This document shows positions 36,856 to 45,898 of a stretch of DNA of 64,000 nucleotides, one piece after another. The first letter of the stretch is position 1. Each line of letters opens with the position of its first letter. A program made the translations under genes and the position numbers. The notes under the pieces were generated by a model. It saw only the letters and a program-made list of their open reading frames with translations. It was not told where the DNA came from and searched no databases. Origin of the DNA: Streptomyces sp. NRRL B-24484 (GTDB lineage: Bacteria; Actinomycetota; Actinomycetes; Streptomycetales; Streptomycetaceae); assembly GCF_000717715.1 (NCBI RefSeq), contig NZ_JOAI01000020.1:1-64000 (forward strand), in the 5' to 3' direction.

Positions 36856-36928
36856 ACGCGCAGTTTCGGGCATCACGATTTCGGTTCGTTGATGCGCGAA
36901 GCTGCGCGTTTCCATGTTCAAACGCGCA
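36856..36928 (+). promoter_or_regulatory. Overlapping, mutually exclusive inverted repeats
   Basis: Arms 36856-36875 and 36890-36909 pair at 18 of 20 positions around a 14-nt loop. A second perfect 9-bp pair, TGCGCGTTT (36903-36911) and AAACGCGCA (36920-36928), reuses the end of the first. The two cannot form together in RNA. The region lies in the 483-bp gap between the chitinase and ngcE-like genes. It may be an operator array or a switch-like leader. Confidence 0.5.
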
Positions 36929-37051
36929 AGAACGCGCTACCTTCTCGGTACCGGCCGGACGGCCGCAATGGGCAGGCTCCCTGCGCATTGCACATGCTGC
37001 ACCGCCCGCAACGCTTTGACTCCCAACCTGACCCATCCGGCGGCCCGACTA

Positions 37052-37083
37052 TTGCCGGAGGGTGAACAGTGGACTATACCTGT
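37052..37083 (+). promoter_or_regulatory. ngcE promoter overlapped by a DasR-like site
   Basis: TTGCCG (37052-37057), a 17-bp spacer and TATACC (37075-37080) form a promoter. AGTGGACTATACCTGT (37068-37083) matches the DasR consensus AGTGGTCTAGACCACT at 12 of 16 positions and covers the -10, so a repressor bound here would block transcription. Confidence 0.55.
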
Positions 37084-37213
37084 GCGCATCGACCGCACGC
37101 CTCTGACCGGCGCAGTTGCCGCTAGGCGGGCCTGAAAGACCGGGAATTGACATCTCGTCATACCCCGCGGCATCACCATCTTCTTGGACATCGAGGGGCT
37201 AGGGGCACACTTC

Positions 37214-38623
37214 ATGGGCTCTGCAACCGAGTACAACCGCCGGGACATCTTCAAGCGCGCCGCCGGCATCGCCGTGCTCGCTGCGACCGGCGGCTCCCTG
37301 CTCACCGCGTGTGCCGGCGGCACCGGCGGCAGCAGCGACAAGGGCGCCAAGGGCGCCGCGGGCTACAACCTGACCGACGCGAAGAACCCGTTCGGCGTCA
37401 AGGACGGTGAGGCCCTCGAGGTCTTCATCTTCGACGGCGGCTACGGCAACGAGTACGCCAAGCGGTTCGAGGAGATCTACTCCAAGAGCTACCCCGGCGC
37501 GAAGATCAACCACCAGGCCGACAAGGACGTCACCGGCAAGCTCCAGCCGCGCTTCAACGCCGGCTCCCCGCCGGACGTCATCGACGACTCGGGCGCCAAG
37601 CAGATGAAGCTCGACGTCCTCGCCGACTCCGGCCAGCTCACCGACCTCGCCCCGCTGCTGGACGCGCCCTACATCGACGACCCGTCGAAGAAGATCCGTG
37701 ACGTCCTGATGCCCGGCACCATCGAGTCCGGCACCGTCAAGGGCAAGGTCTACAACCTGTCCTACGTCTACACCGTCTGGGGCTTCTGGTACTCCGGCAA
37801 GCTCTTCAAGGACAACGGCTGGACGGCGCCGAAGACCTGGGCCGAGTTCATCGACCTCTGCGGCAAGATCAAGGCCAAGGGCATCGCCCCGCTCGCCCAC
37901 CAGGGCAAGTACCCGTACTACATCAACGTCGTCATGATGGACATGATCGCCAAGCAGGGCGGCCTGGACCTCATGAAGCGGATCGACAGCCTCGACGCCG
38001 CCGCCTGGGACGACCCGGCCGTGAAGACCGCCGTCGAGTCGTTCTTCCAGGTCGTCGACAAGGACTTCCTGCTGCCCGGCACCAACGGCATGACCCACAC
38101 CGAGTCGCAGACCGCCTGGAACCAGTACAAGGCCGCGTTCATCCCCTCCGGCTCCTGGCTGGAGAACGAGCAGCTGCCGACCACCCCGGCCGACTTCGAC
38201 ATGAAGTTCCTGCCGATCCCGTCGCTGCCCGGCGACAAGCTGCCCTTCGAGGCGATCCGCGCCGGCGCCGGCGAGCCCTTCATCGTCCCGGCCAAGGCCA
38301 AGAACGTGGCCGGCGGCCTGGAGCTGCTGCGCATCATGCTGACCAAGGAGGCCTCGGGCAAGTTCGCCCAGACCGCCAACAGCCTCACCTGCCTCAAGGA
38401 CGGCGTCGGCCCCGAGGTGCAGCTCAAGCCCGGCACCGCGTCGACCGTGGTCGCGCTGAAGGCGGCCGCCGCCAACACCTTCAACTTCCAGTACCCGAAC
38501 ACCGCCTCCAAGTTCGACGAGGACCTGCAGAACGCCTCGGGCGAACTCATGGCCAAGCGCATCACTCCCGCGGAGTGGATCAAGCGCGCCAAGGAGTCGG
38601 CCACCAAGAACAAGACCGCCTGA
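37214..38623 (+). CDS. ngcE: N-acetylglucosamine/diacetylchitobiose-binding lipoprotein (NgcE-like)
   Basis: A protein of 469 residues. The N terminus MGSATEYNRRDIFKRAAGIA carries a twin arginine and ends in a lipobox (LLTAC). The body matches the NgcE family: NPFGVKDGEALEVFIFDGGY, HTESQTAWNQYKAAFIPSGS and WLENEQ. NgcE captures GlcNAc and chitobiose outside the cell. ATG 37214 gives the family-typical MGS start. Neighbouring chitinase and permease genes support the role. A 12-bp hairpin follows, before the permease genes. Confidence 0.88.
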   Translation: MGSATEYNRRDIFKRAAGIAVLAATGGSLLTACAGGTGGSSDKGAKGAAGYNLTDAKNPFGVKDGEALEVFIFDGGYGNEYAKRFEEIYSKSYPGAKINHQADKDVTGKLQPRFNAGSPPDVIDDSGAKQMKLDVLADSGQLTDLAPLLDAPYIDDPSKKIRDVLMPGTIESGTVKGKVYNLSYVYTVWGFWYSGKLFKDNGWTAPKTWAEFIDLCGKIKAKGIAPLAHQGKYPYYINVVMMDMIAKQGGLDLMKRIDSLDAAAWDDPAVKTAVESFFQVVDKDFLLPGTNGMTHTESQTAWNQYKAAFIPSGSWLENEQLPTTPADFDMKFLPIPSLPGDKLPFEAIRAGAGEPFIVPAKAKNVAGGLELLRIMLTKEASGKFAQTANSLTCLKDGVGPEVQLKPGTASTVVALKAAAANTFNFQYPNTASKFDEDLQNASGELMAKRITPAEWIKRAKESATKNKTA

Positions 38624-38640
38624 CCGGTCGGACTCGAACA

Positions 38641-38674
38641 GCGCACCGGGGGCCCCGAACCGCCCCCGGTGCGC
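38641..38674 (+). terminator. Intra-operon stem-loop between ngcE and ngcF
   Basis: A perfect 12-bp stem (GCGCACCGGGGG, 38641-38652 and 38663-38674) with a 10-nt loop lies 17 bp after the ngcE stop. Such a stem may stabilise the binding-protein mRNA and reduce readthrough, giving more binding protein than permease. Confidence 0.6.
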
Positions 38675-38702
38675 CCGCCTGACGGACAGGAGAAGTGACC
38701 GC

Positions 38703-39635
38703 ATGCGTCACGGCAAGTACCCCTTCATCGTGGGGTTCCTCTTCCTCCCGATCGTGCTGTACGTCGGCCTGGTGCTCTGGCCGTACGCACAGACCTTCGG
38801 ATACTCCCTGACCGACTGGTCCGGGGCGAGCCAGGAGATGAATTTCATCGGCCTGGACAACTACACGAGACTCCTCGATGACGAGGTCTTCGGCGGGGCG
38901 CTGTGGCACAACCTGCTGCTGCTGGTCCTGCTGCCGATCGTGACGATACTGATCGCGCTCTTCTTCGCCTTCATGCTCAACGTCGGCGGGAAGACCGGCA
39001 CCGGCGGCGTGCAGGGCGTCCGCGGCGCCGGCTTCTACAAGGTGGTCTTCTTCTTCCCGCAGGTCCTGTCGATCGCGATCCTCGCCGTGCTGTGGGGCGC
39101 GGTCTACCGCACCGACGAGAGCGGCCTCGCCAACGGCATCCTGATCAAGATCGGCCTGGCCTCGGCGAACGACCCGGTGCAGTTCCTGTCCAACCCGGAC
39201 ATGGTGCTCTGGTGCGTGCTCGCCGTCCTCGTCTGGTCCGGCGTCGGCTTCTACCTGGTGCTCTTCTCGGCCGCCATGCAGTCGATCCCCAAGGACATCT
39301 ACGAGGCGGCCCTGCTGGACGGCGCCAAGCGCGCCCAGACCTTCTTCCGAATCACCCTGCCGCTGCTCTGGGAGACCGTGCAGACCGCCTGGGTGTACCT
39401 GGCGATCGTCGCGATGGACGCCTTCGCGCTCGTCTCCAGCATCACCCCGGGCGCCTACTTCGGCGGCGGCCCCGACCACCACAGCGAGCTGATCTCCACC
39501 TACCTGATGCGCAGCTTCCTGCGCAACGGCGAGGCGGGCTACGCCTGCGCCATGGGCGTGGTGATCTTCTTCTTCACGCTGATCCTGACCATCGTCTCGC
39601 TCTGGGTCACCAAGCGCGACAAGATCGAGTACTGA
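38703..39635 (+). CDS. ngcF: Sugar ABC transporter permease (NgcF-like)
   Basis: A membrane protein of 310 residues with six segments (MalF/UgpA type). The EAA loop is EAALLDGAKRAQTFFRITLP, which contacts the ATPase. AGGAGA lies before ATG 38703. No ATPase gene is in the operon; streptomycete sugar importers commonly share the MsiK ATPase encoded elsewhere (established for other Streptomyces systems). Confidence 0.88.
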   Translation: MRHGKYPFIVGFLFLPIVLYVGLVLWPYAQTFGYSLTDWSGASQEMNFIGLDNYTRLLDDEVFGGALWHNLLLLVLLPIVTILIALFFAFMLNVGGKTGTGGVQGVRGAGFYKVVFFFPQVLSIAILAVLWGAVYRTDESGLANGILIKIGLASANDPVQFLSNPDMVLWCVLAVLVWSGVGFYLVLFSAAMQSIPKDIYEAALLDGAKRAQTFFRITLPLLWETVQTAWVYLAIVAMDAFALVSSITPGAYFGGGPDHHSELISTYLMRSFLRNGEAGYACAMGVVIFFFTLILTIVSLWVTKRDKIEY

Positions 39636-39649
39636 GCGGGGACGGCGAC

Positions 39650-40588
39650 ATGAGCACTCTCGACAAGGCCGCGAGCCTCCCTGGCCAGCGCACCGGCAGC
39701 CGGCCCGGCGACCGCCCGCAGCGCTTCGCCGAAGGCGGCGGCGTGCTGAACGTCTTCTCGCACGGCTTCCTCGCCCTGTGGGCCGCGATGATCGTCCTGC
39801 CGCTGGCCTGGGTCGTCCTCGGCTCCTTCAAGACCGACTCCCAGATCAACGGCTCCGCCTGGAGCTGGCCCGACACCTTCAAGTTCGACGCCTTCGGCCG
39901 CGCCTGGGAGAAGGGCATCGGCGGATTCTTCGTCAACACCCTGATCGTCCTGTCGGGCTCGCTGACGCTGACGATGCTGCTCGGCTCGATGGCCGCCTAC
40001 GTACTGGCCCGCTACGAGTTCAAGGGCAACAGGGTCATCTACTACCTGTTCGTCGCCGGCGCGATGTTCCCGGTGTACCTGGCCCTCGTCCCGCTGTTCT
40101 TCATGGTCCGCAACCTGGGCGAGGTCAGCCCGCTGCTCGGCCTCAACAGCTACCTCGGCCTGATCCTGGTGTACGTGGCGTTCTCGCTGCCGTTCACCGT
40201 CTTCTTCATGTACTCGTTCTTCCGCACCCTGCCGACCGCCGTGCACGAGGCGGCCATGCTGGACGGCTGTTCGCACACCCGGGCGTTCTTCCGGATCATG
40301 GTGCCGATGGCCAAGCCCGGCCTGATCAGCGTCGGCATCTTCAACGTGCTCGGCCAGTGGAACCAGTACATCCTGCCGGTGACGCTGATGCAGCCCACCA
40401 CCGCCGGCGAGGCCGACCACTCGATGCTCGCCCAGGGCCTGGTCAACCTCGCCTTCCAGTCCGGCTACAAGAGCGACGCCCCGGCCCTGTTCGCCGGCAT
40501 GACGATCGCCATGCTGCCCGTGCTGGTCGTCTACCTCTCCTTCCAGCGCCAGGTCCAGGCCGGCCTCACCTCGGCCACGCTCAAGTAG
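39650..40588 (+). CDS. ngcG: Sugar ABC transporter permease (NgcG-like)
   Basis: A membrane protein of 312 residues with six segments (MalG/UgpE type). The EAA loop is HEAAMLDGCSHTRAFFRIMV. The first ~30 residues are cytoplasmic and polar. ATG 39650 follows ngcF by 14 nt with GGGGACGG ahead. It forms the channel together with NgcF. The operon ends in a strong hairpin. Confidence 0.88.
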   Translation: MSTLDKAASLPGQRTGSRPGDRPQRFAEGGGVLNVFSHGFLALWAAMIVLPLAWVVLGSFKTDSQINGSAWSWPDTFKFDAFGRAWEKGIGGFFVNTLIVLSGSLTLTMLLGSMAAYVLARYEFKGNRVIYYLFVAGAMFPVYLALVPLFFMVRNLGEVSPLLGLNSYLGLILVYVAFSLPFTVFFMYSFFRTLPTAVHEAAMLDGCSHTRAFFRIMVPMAKPGLISVGIFNVLGQWNQYILPVTLMQPTTAGEADHSMLAQGLVNLAFQSGYKSDAPALFAGMTIAMLPVLVVYLSFQRQVQAGLTSATLK

Positions 40589-40605
40589 CGGGGACCGGGC
40601 AGGAG

Positions 40606-40642
40606 GACGGGCGCGCGCGGGGGAGCCCCGCGCGCGCCCGTC
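40606..40642. terminator. Bidirectional terminator between ngcG and pepN
   Basis: A perfect 17-bp inverted repeat (40606-40622 and 40626-40642) with a GAG loop lies between the convergent ngcG and pepN genes. Confidence 0.87.
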
Positions 40643-40651
40643 GGCGTTCCG

Positions 40652-43216
40652 TCAGCCCCGGTCGCAGGCCTGCGCCCGCAGGGCCCGGGCCAGGTCGTCA
40701 CGGCACTCGATCACCAGGCGCCGCAGCGCCGGCGCGGCGTCCTTGTGCTCCGACAGCCAGGCGTCCGCCGCGTCCAGGGTCGGCTGCCCGGTCTGGTACT
40801 TCGGGAAGAAGCCGCCGACGATCCGCATCGCGATCTCGATCGAGCGCTGCTCCCAGACGTCCTCCAGCATCGCGAAGTACGGCTCGGTGTACGGCGCCGT
40901 CAGCTCCCGCTGACCGGCCTGCGCGAAGCCCGCGATCTGGGCCTCCACCAGGGCGTTCGGTAGCTCGTCGGAGTCCACGACGGCCGTCCAGGCGGCGGCC
41001 TTCGCCCCGGGCGTGGGCAGCGCGGCCAGGCACTGGGTGAGCTGGCGGCGGCCGCTCGCGGTGTTGTCCCGCTGCAGCTCCTGCTCCATCTCCTCACCGG
41101 TCGCCGCGCCCGCCGCGGCCAGCGCCAGCCAGAGCGACCACCGCAGCTCCTGGTCGACGTCCAGGCCGTCGATCCGGGCGGTGCCCTCCAGCAGGCCGCG
41201 GACCAGCCGCAGCTGCTCGGGGCCGTGCGCCGCGGCGGCGGTGAACCGGGCCCAGGCCAGCTGGTGGTCGCTGCCCGGCAGCGCCGCGCGCAGCTCCCGG
41301 ACGGCGCACTCGGCGAGCAGCCGGCCGCCCTCCTCGCACCACTCGGGGTCGGCGTACAGGTCCAGCGCGGTCTGCGCCTGCAGGTGCAGCGACTGCAGCA
41401 CCCCGATCTCGGACTCCCGGCCGGCGAAGTCCAGCACCAGCGCCAGGTAGTCGCGGGCCGGCATCAGCCCGTCCCGGGTCAGGTTCCACACCGCGGACCA
41501 GGCCAGCGCCCGGGCCAGGTCGTCCCGGACGTCGCCGAGCGCGGCGCGAAGCGTCGCCAGCGACACCTCGTCGAAGCGGACCTTGCAGTACGTCAGGTCG
41601 TCGTCGTTGACCAGCACCAGCGCCGGCCGGTGCAGCCCGACGGCGTCGGCGACCACCGTGCGGCCGCCGGTCACGTCGAGTTCGATCCGCGCGGTGCGCA
41701 CCAGCGCCCCGGTCTCGTCCCGGTCGTACAGGCCGACGGCGATCCGGTGCGGGCGCAGCACACCGCCGTCCTGGACGACCGCGAGCTCGGTGATCCGGCC
41801 CTCGGCGTCCACGGTGAGCTGCGGGGCCAGGGTGTTCACCCCGGAGGTCTGCAGCCAGGCGGCCGACCAGGCGGTCAGGTCGCGGCCGCTGGTCTCCTCC
41901 AGCGCGTCCAGTAGGTCGGTGAGCACGGTGTTCCCGTACGCGTGCCGCTTGAAGTAGGTGCGGGCGCCGGCCAGGAAGGGCTCGCGGCCGACGTACGCCA
42001 CCAGCTGCTTGAGCACCGAGGCGCCCTTGGCGTAGGTGATGCCGTCGAAGTTGAGCTTGGCGTCCTCCAGGTCCCGGATGTCCGCCGTGATCGGGTGGGT
42101 GGTCGGGAACTGGTCCTGCCGGTACGCCCAGGCCTTGCGGCGGTTCGCGAAGGTGATCCACACCGCCCGGTACCTGGTCGCCTCGACCTGCGAGAACGAG
42201 CCCATGAAGTCCGCGAAGGACTCCTTCAGCCACAGGTCGTCCCACCACTTCATGGTGACCAGGTCACCGAACCACATGTGGGCCATCTCGTGCAGCACCA
42301 CGTTGGCCCGGCCCTCGTACGCGGCCTCGGTGACCTTCGAGCGGAAGACGAACTCCTCGCGGAAGGTCACGCAGCCCGGGTTCTCCATCGCACCGATGTT
42401 GTACTCCGGGACGAAGCACTGGTCGTACTTGCCGAAGGGGTACGGGTAGTCGAACTCGTCGTGGAAGAAGTCCAGGCCCTGCTTGGTGACGGTGAAGATC
42501 TCGTCCGAGTCGAAGTACGGCGCCAGCGAGCGGCGGCAGGTCGCGGCCAGCGGGATCTCCAGCACGGTGCCGTCCGGCAGCGTGCGGCTGTAGTGGTCCC
42601 GGGCCACGTGGTACGGGCCGGCCACCACCGCGGTCAGGTACGTCGAGATCGGCTTCGTCGGGGCGAACCGCCACGTCCGGGTGCCGCTGCCGTCCGCGGT
42701 GACCTCCTCGTGCACCGCGTTCGCGTACACGTCCCAGGCCGCCGGGGCGGTCACCGCGAAGGAGAACGGGGCCTTGAGGTCCGGCTGCTCGAAGTTCGCG
42801 AACACCCGGCGGGCGTCGGCCGGCTCGAAGTGGGTGTACAGGTAGGTCTCGCCGTCCGCCGGGTCGACGAACCGGTGCAGGCCCTCGCCCGTGCGGCTGT
42901 ACGCGCAGTCCGCCTCGACGACCAGCTCGTTCTGCTCGGCCAGGCCCGGCACCGCCACCCGGGCGCCGTCGAACACCTCGGCCGGGTCCAGCGCGAGGCC
43001 GTTCAGCACCACCGAGCGGACCGCAGGCGCGAGCAGGTCCACGAAGGTGTCCGCGCCGGGCGCGGAGCAGCGGAAGACGACGGTCGTGGTGGAGCGGAAG
43101 ACGTCGACCGCCGGGTCGGCCGCGGAGGAGACGTCCAGCTGGACGCGGTAGCCCTCCACCTCGATCAACTCGGCCCGTTGCTGGGCTTCTTCGCGGCTCA
43201 GGTTCTTGCCCGGCAC
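40652..43216 (-). CDS. pepN: Aminopeptidase N (M1 family)
   Basis: A zinc metallopeptidase of 854 residues that removes N-terminal amino acids from peptides. The exopeptidase motif GAMEN (IGAMENPGCVTF) and the zinc site HEMAHMWFGDLVTMKWWDDL, followed by WLKESFADF (third ligand Glu), are intact. The C-terminal half is the ERAP1-like helical domain. GTG 43216 is chosen because AAAGGAG lies ahead. The 229-bp divergent gap to the DsbA-like gene holds three CCTGCA-type repeats (43390-43425). Confidence 0.94.
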   Translation of the reverse strand: MPGKNLSREEAQQRAELIEVEGYRVQLDVSSAADPAVDVFRSTTTVVFRCSAPGADTFVDLLAPAVRSVVLNGLALDPAEVFDGARVAVPGLAEQNELVVEADCAYSRTGEGLHRFVDPADGETYLYTHFEPADARRVFANFEQPDLKAPFSFAVTAPAAWDVYANAVHEEVTADGSGTRTWRFAPTKPISTYLTAVVAGPYHVARDHYSRTLPDGTVLEIPLAATCRRSLAPYFDSDEIFTVTKQGLDFFHDEFDYPYPFGKYDQCFVPEYNIGAMENPGCVTFREEFVFRSKVTEAAYEGRANVVLHEMAHMWFGDLVTMKWWDDLWLKESFADFMGSFSQVEATRYRAVWITFANRRKAWAYRQDQFPTTHPITADIRDLEDAKLNFDGITYAKGASVLKQLVAYVGREPFLAGARTYFKRHAYGNTVLTDLLDALEETSGRDLTAWSAAWLQTSGVNTLAPQLTVDAEGRITELAVVQDGGVLRPHRIAVGLYDRDETGALVRTARIELDVTGGRTVVADAVGLHRPALVLVNDDDLTYCKVRFDEVSLATLRAALGDVRDDLARALAWSAVWNLTRDGLMPARDYLALVLDFAGRESEIGVLQSLHLQAQTALDLYADPEWCEEGGRLLAECAVRELRAALPGSDHQLAWARFTAAAAHGPEQLRLVRGLLEGTARIDGLDVDQELRWSLWLALAAAGAATGEEMEQELQRDNTASGRRQLTQCLAALPTPGAKAAAWTAVVDSDELPNALVEAQIAGFAQAGQRELTAPYTEPYFAMLEDVWEQRSIEIAMRIVGGFFPKYQTGQPTLDAADAWLSEHKDAAPALRRLVIECRDDLARALRAQACDRG

Positions 43217-43445
43217 GGCGGTACTCCTTTGTCCGGATCGCACGCTGTGTGGAGATCTGCACGGCCGCGCCGGTGGGCCCGGCCGGGGGCATCCTTTCAC
43301 GCGCGACCCGCGCCACCCCGGCACGGCACCGGGCGGTGCGCACGGAATCAACCGGGCCGCCGCACGGTTGGCACCGCGGGGTGCACCCTGCACCGCACCC
43401 CTGCACCACACCCTGCATCCGAACGCCGACCGAAGGACGCCGTCC

Positions 43446-44081
43446 GTGACGACTGCCGACTCCCGCAAGATCGCCGACTTCTGGTTCGACCCGATCTGCC
43501 CCTGGGCCTGGATGACCTCCCGCTGGATGCTGGAGGTCGAGCAGCTGCGCCCGGTGGACACCCGCTGGCACGTGATGAGCCTGTCCGTGCTCAACGAGGG
43601 CCGCGACGAGCTGCCCGAGAAGTACAAGGAACTGCTCGCCAAGGGCTGGGGCCCGGTGCGCGTTCTGATCGCCGCCGCCCAGGCGCACGGCGACAAGGTG
43701 CTCGGCCCGCTCTACACCGAGCTCGGCCTGCGCTTCCACAACCAGGGCCTGCCGAACGAGCGGGCCACCATCGAGGCCGCCCTGGAGGCCGCCGGCCTGC
43801 CGGTCGAGCTCGCCGACGCCGCCGACACCGACGCCCACGACGACGCCCTGCGCGCCTCCCACCGCGAGGGCATCTCGCTGGTCGGCGAGGACGTCGGCAC
43901 CCCGGTGATCGCCGTCGACGGCCCGGACGGCGACCGGATCGCCTTCTTCGGCCCGGTGGTCACCCCCACCCCGCGCGGCGAGGCCGCCGCCCGCCTCTGG
44001 GACGGCACCCTGCTCGTCGCCGCCACCCCCGGCTTCTACGAGATCAAGCGCACCCGCACCGCCGGCCCGTCCTTCGAGTAG
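43446..44081 (+). CDS. DsbA-family protein, Rv2466c-like (mycothiol-dependent)
   Basis: A thioredoxin-fold protein of 211 residues with a helical insertion. The active site is FDPICPWAW (Cys18-Pro-Trp-Ala), so the second Cys of the CPWC motif of M. tuberculosis Rv2466c is Ala here. A monothiol mechanism with mycothiol is therefore likely. The cis-Pro loop is VGTPVIAVDG. The GTG start is followed by a short polar N terminus. It is divergent from pepN. Confidence 0.83.
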   Translation: MTTADSRKIADFWFDPICPWAWMTSRWMLEVEQLRPVDTRWHVMSLSVLNEGRDELPEKYKELLAKGWGPVRVLIAAAQAHGDKVLGPLYTELGLRFHNQGLPNERATIEAALEAAGLPVELADAADTDAHDDALRASHREGISLVGEDVGTPVIAVDGPDGDRIAFFGPVVTPTPRGEAAARLWDGTLLVAATPGFYEIKRTRTAGPSFE

Positions 44082-44110
44082 GACCCCGGCCGGGAAGCCC
44101 CCGGAACACC

Positions 44111-44184
44111 GAAGGGCGCGGGGAGCCGCGCGGTCGGTGGGACACCGTACGTGTCCCACCACCACGCGGCTCCCCGCGCCCTTC
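44111..44184. terminator. Long two-tier hairpin between convergent genes
   Basis: The outer arms are a perfect 20-bp repeat (44111-44130 and 44165-44184, GAAGGGCGCGGGGAGCCGCG) and the inner arms a 10-bp stem (44136-44145 and 44151-44160). It lies between the DsbA-like gene and the amino-acid permease gene and can serve both. GGGCGCGGGG-type arms recur widely in streptomycete genomes. Confidence 0.8.
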
Positions 44185-44208
44185 GCAGTGCCGGCAGGGG
44201 CGCGCCTG

Positions 44209-45615
44209 CTACTGGGCCGTCACGGCCCGCCTCTGCTTCATCCAGCCGGCCACGGCCAGCGCGACCGCCAGACCGCCGGTGAAGTACAGCTGGATCCGGT
44301 TGTTCTCGTCCAGCAGCATCAGCGCCAGCACTCCCAGGATGCCGACCAGCGCCACCCAGGTCAGGTACGGGAAGGCCCACATCCGCACGGACAGCTGCTC
44401 CGGCGCCTCGCGCTCCAGCCGCCGCCGCATCCGCAGCTGCGCCACCGCGATGAACGCCCAGACCACCAGCACCGAGGCGCCGACCATGTTGAGCAGCCAG
44501 GTGAAGACGGTGTCCGGCCACCAGTAGCTCAGCAGCACCGCCAGGAAGCCGAAGCCGGAGGAGGCCAGTACGGCCCGCCGCGGCACACCGCCGCCGATCT
44601 TCGCCAGCGCCTTCGGGCCCTGCCCGCGCTGCACCAGCGAGTACGCCATCCGCGAGGAGCCGTAGATGTTGGCGTTCATCGCCGACAGCAGGGCGATCAG
44701 CACGACCACGTTCATGACCTGGCCGGCGCCCGGGATGCCCAGGCTGTTCAGCACCGCCACGTACGGGCCGGGGCTCAGGATCGAGGAGTCGTTCCACGGG
44801 ACGAGGGTGACGATCACGACCATCGAGCCGACGTAGAACAGCGCGATCCGCCACATCGCGGTGCGCACCGCGCCCGCCACGCTGCGCCGGGGGTCCTTGG
44901 ACTCGGCGGCGGCGATGGTCACGGTCTCCAGACCGCCGTACGCGAAGACGGAGGCCAGCAGGCCGGTGACCAGGCCGGTGGTGCCGTGCGGGAGGAAGCC
45001 GCCGTGGCCGGTCAGGTTGGCGGCGCCGGGGGAGTCGGTGCCGGGCAGCACGCCGGCGATGGCCAGGATGCCGATCACCAGGAAGGCGGCGATCGCGGTC
45101 ACCTTGATCGCGGCGAACCAGAACTCGAACTCGCCGAAGTTCTTCACCGCCGCCAGGTTGCTGCCGCAGAAGAAGGCCATGAAGACGGCCACCCACACCC
45201 ACAGCGGCACGCCCGGGAACCAGCCCTGCATCACGTGCGAGGCGCCGATCGCCTCGGCCGCGACGCCGACGCACAGCAGCGTCCAGAACATCCAGCCGAC
45301 GGTCAGACCGGCCCACGGCCCGATCTCCCGCTCGGCGTGCACCGAGAACGAACCGCTGGACGGGCGGGCGGCGGACATCTCGCCGAGCATCCGCATGACC
45401 AGCATGACGAGGACGCCCGAGACGGCGAACGCGAGGATGATCGCCGGGCCGGCGGCCGCGATGCCGGCGCCGGAGCCGACGAAGAGGCCGGCACCGATCA
45501 CGCCGCCGAGCGCGATCATGGACAGATGGCGAGGCTTGAGGCCCGCGGCCAGCGTGCCCTCGGCGGCGGGCTCGGTGGCCTGCCGCTCCAGGGTGGGCGT
45601 GGGGGTGGTCGTCAT
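44209..45615 (-). CDS. Amino acid permease (APC superfamily)
   Basis: A membrane transporter of 468 residues with ~12 segments. The amino-acid permease signature is clear (LKPRHLSMIALGGVIGAGLF, GxGLFxGSG) along with GEMSAARPSSGSFSVHAERE, PFAGFTVGW-like GPWAGLTVGWMFW, and the late PRRAVLASSGFGFLAVLLSY. It belongs to the GABA/proline/aromatic permease group; the substrate cannot be told. The 283-bp upstream region contains TTGTCCACT (45640-45648), one base off a DnaA box. Confidence 0.88.
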   Translation of the reverse strand: MTTTPTPTLERQATEPAAEGTLAAGLKPRHLSMIALGGVIGAGLFVGSGAGIAAAGPAIILAFAVSGVLVMLVMRMLGEMSAARPSSGSFSVHAEREIGPWAGLTVGWMFWTLLCVGVAAEAIGASHVMQGWFPGVPLWVWVAVFMAFFCGSNLAAVKNFGEFEFWFAAIKVTAIAAFLVIGILAIAGVLPGTDSPGAANLTGHGGFLPHGTTGLVTGLLASVFAYGGLETVTIAAAESKDPRRSVAGAVRTAMWRIALFYVGSMVVIVTLVPWNDSSILSPGPYVAVLNSLGIPGAGQVMNVVVLIALLSAMNANIYGSSRMAYSLVQRGQGPKALAKIGGGVPRRAVLASSGFGFLAVLLSYWWPDTVFTWLLNMVGASVLVVWAFIAVAQLRMRRRLEREAPEQLSVRMWAFPYLTWVALVGILGVLALMLLDENNRIQLYFTGGLAVALAVAGWMKQRRAVTAQ

Positions 45616-45832
45616 CGGCGCATCCAGAGTTCGTCGAATATCGGAACGAGTTGTCCACTATTCGGCAGGCCGGATGGACACGCCAAGAAATCCCGGCGAG
45701 AGACCGCAATTCGGACACTCCGGTGACGCTGCGTACCGGACCTTTCACCATGGCACCGGGGCGCCGCGGGAGTGCCGCAGGCAGGACCCCACAAAACCCG
45801 GGCCTGACGCTTTGTCGGGGACGGCGCCGTCA

Positions 45833-45868
45833 GTTCGCACACCTGCGCGTAGGTTCACAACTGTTCAC
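45833..45868 (+). promoter_or_regulatory. GTTC(A/G)C repeats ahead of bioY
   Basis: GTTCAC occurs at 45853-45858 and 45863-45868 (10-bp period), with a related GTTCGC at 45833-45838, 30-65 bp before the bioY start. The helical spacing suggests protein binding on one face, possibly a biotin regulator. Confidence 0.35.
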
Positions 45869-45898
45869 TGATCATCGAGCAGATGCGGAGCCCTCCCG

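Noticed and set aside
36791..37135. Short frames on both strands in the chitinase-ngcE gap
   Set aside because: They cover the inverted repeats and promoter and show no domain or start signal.
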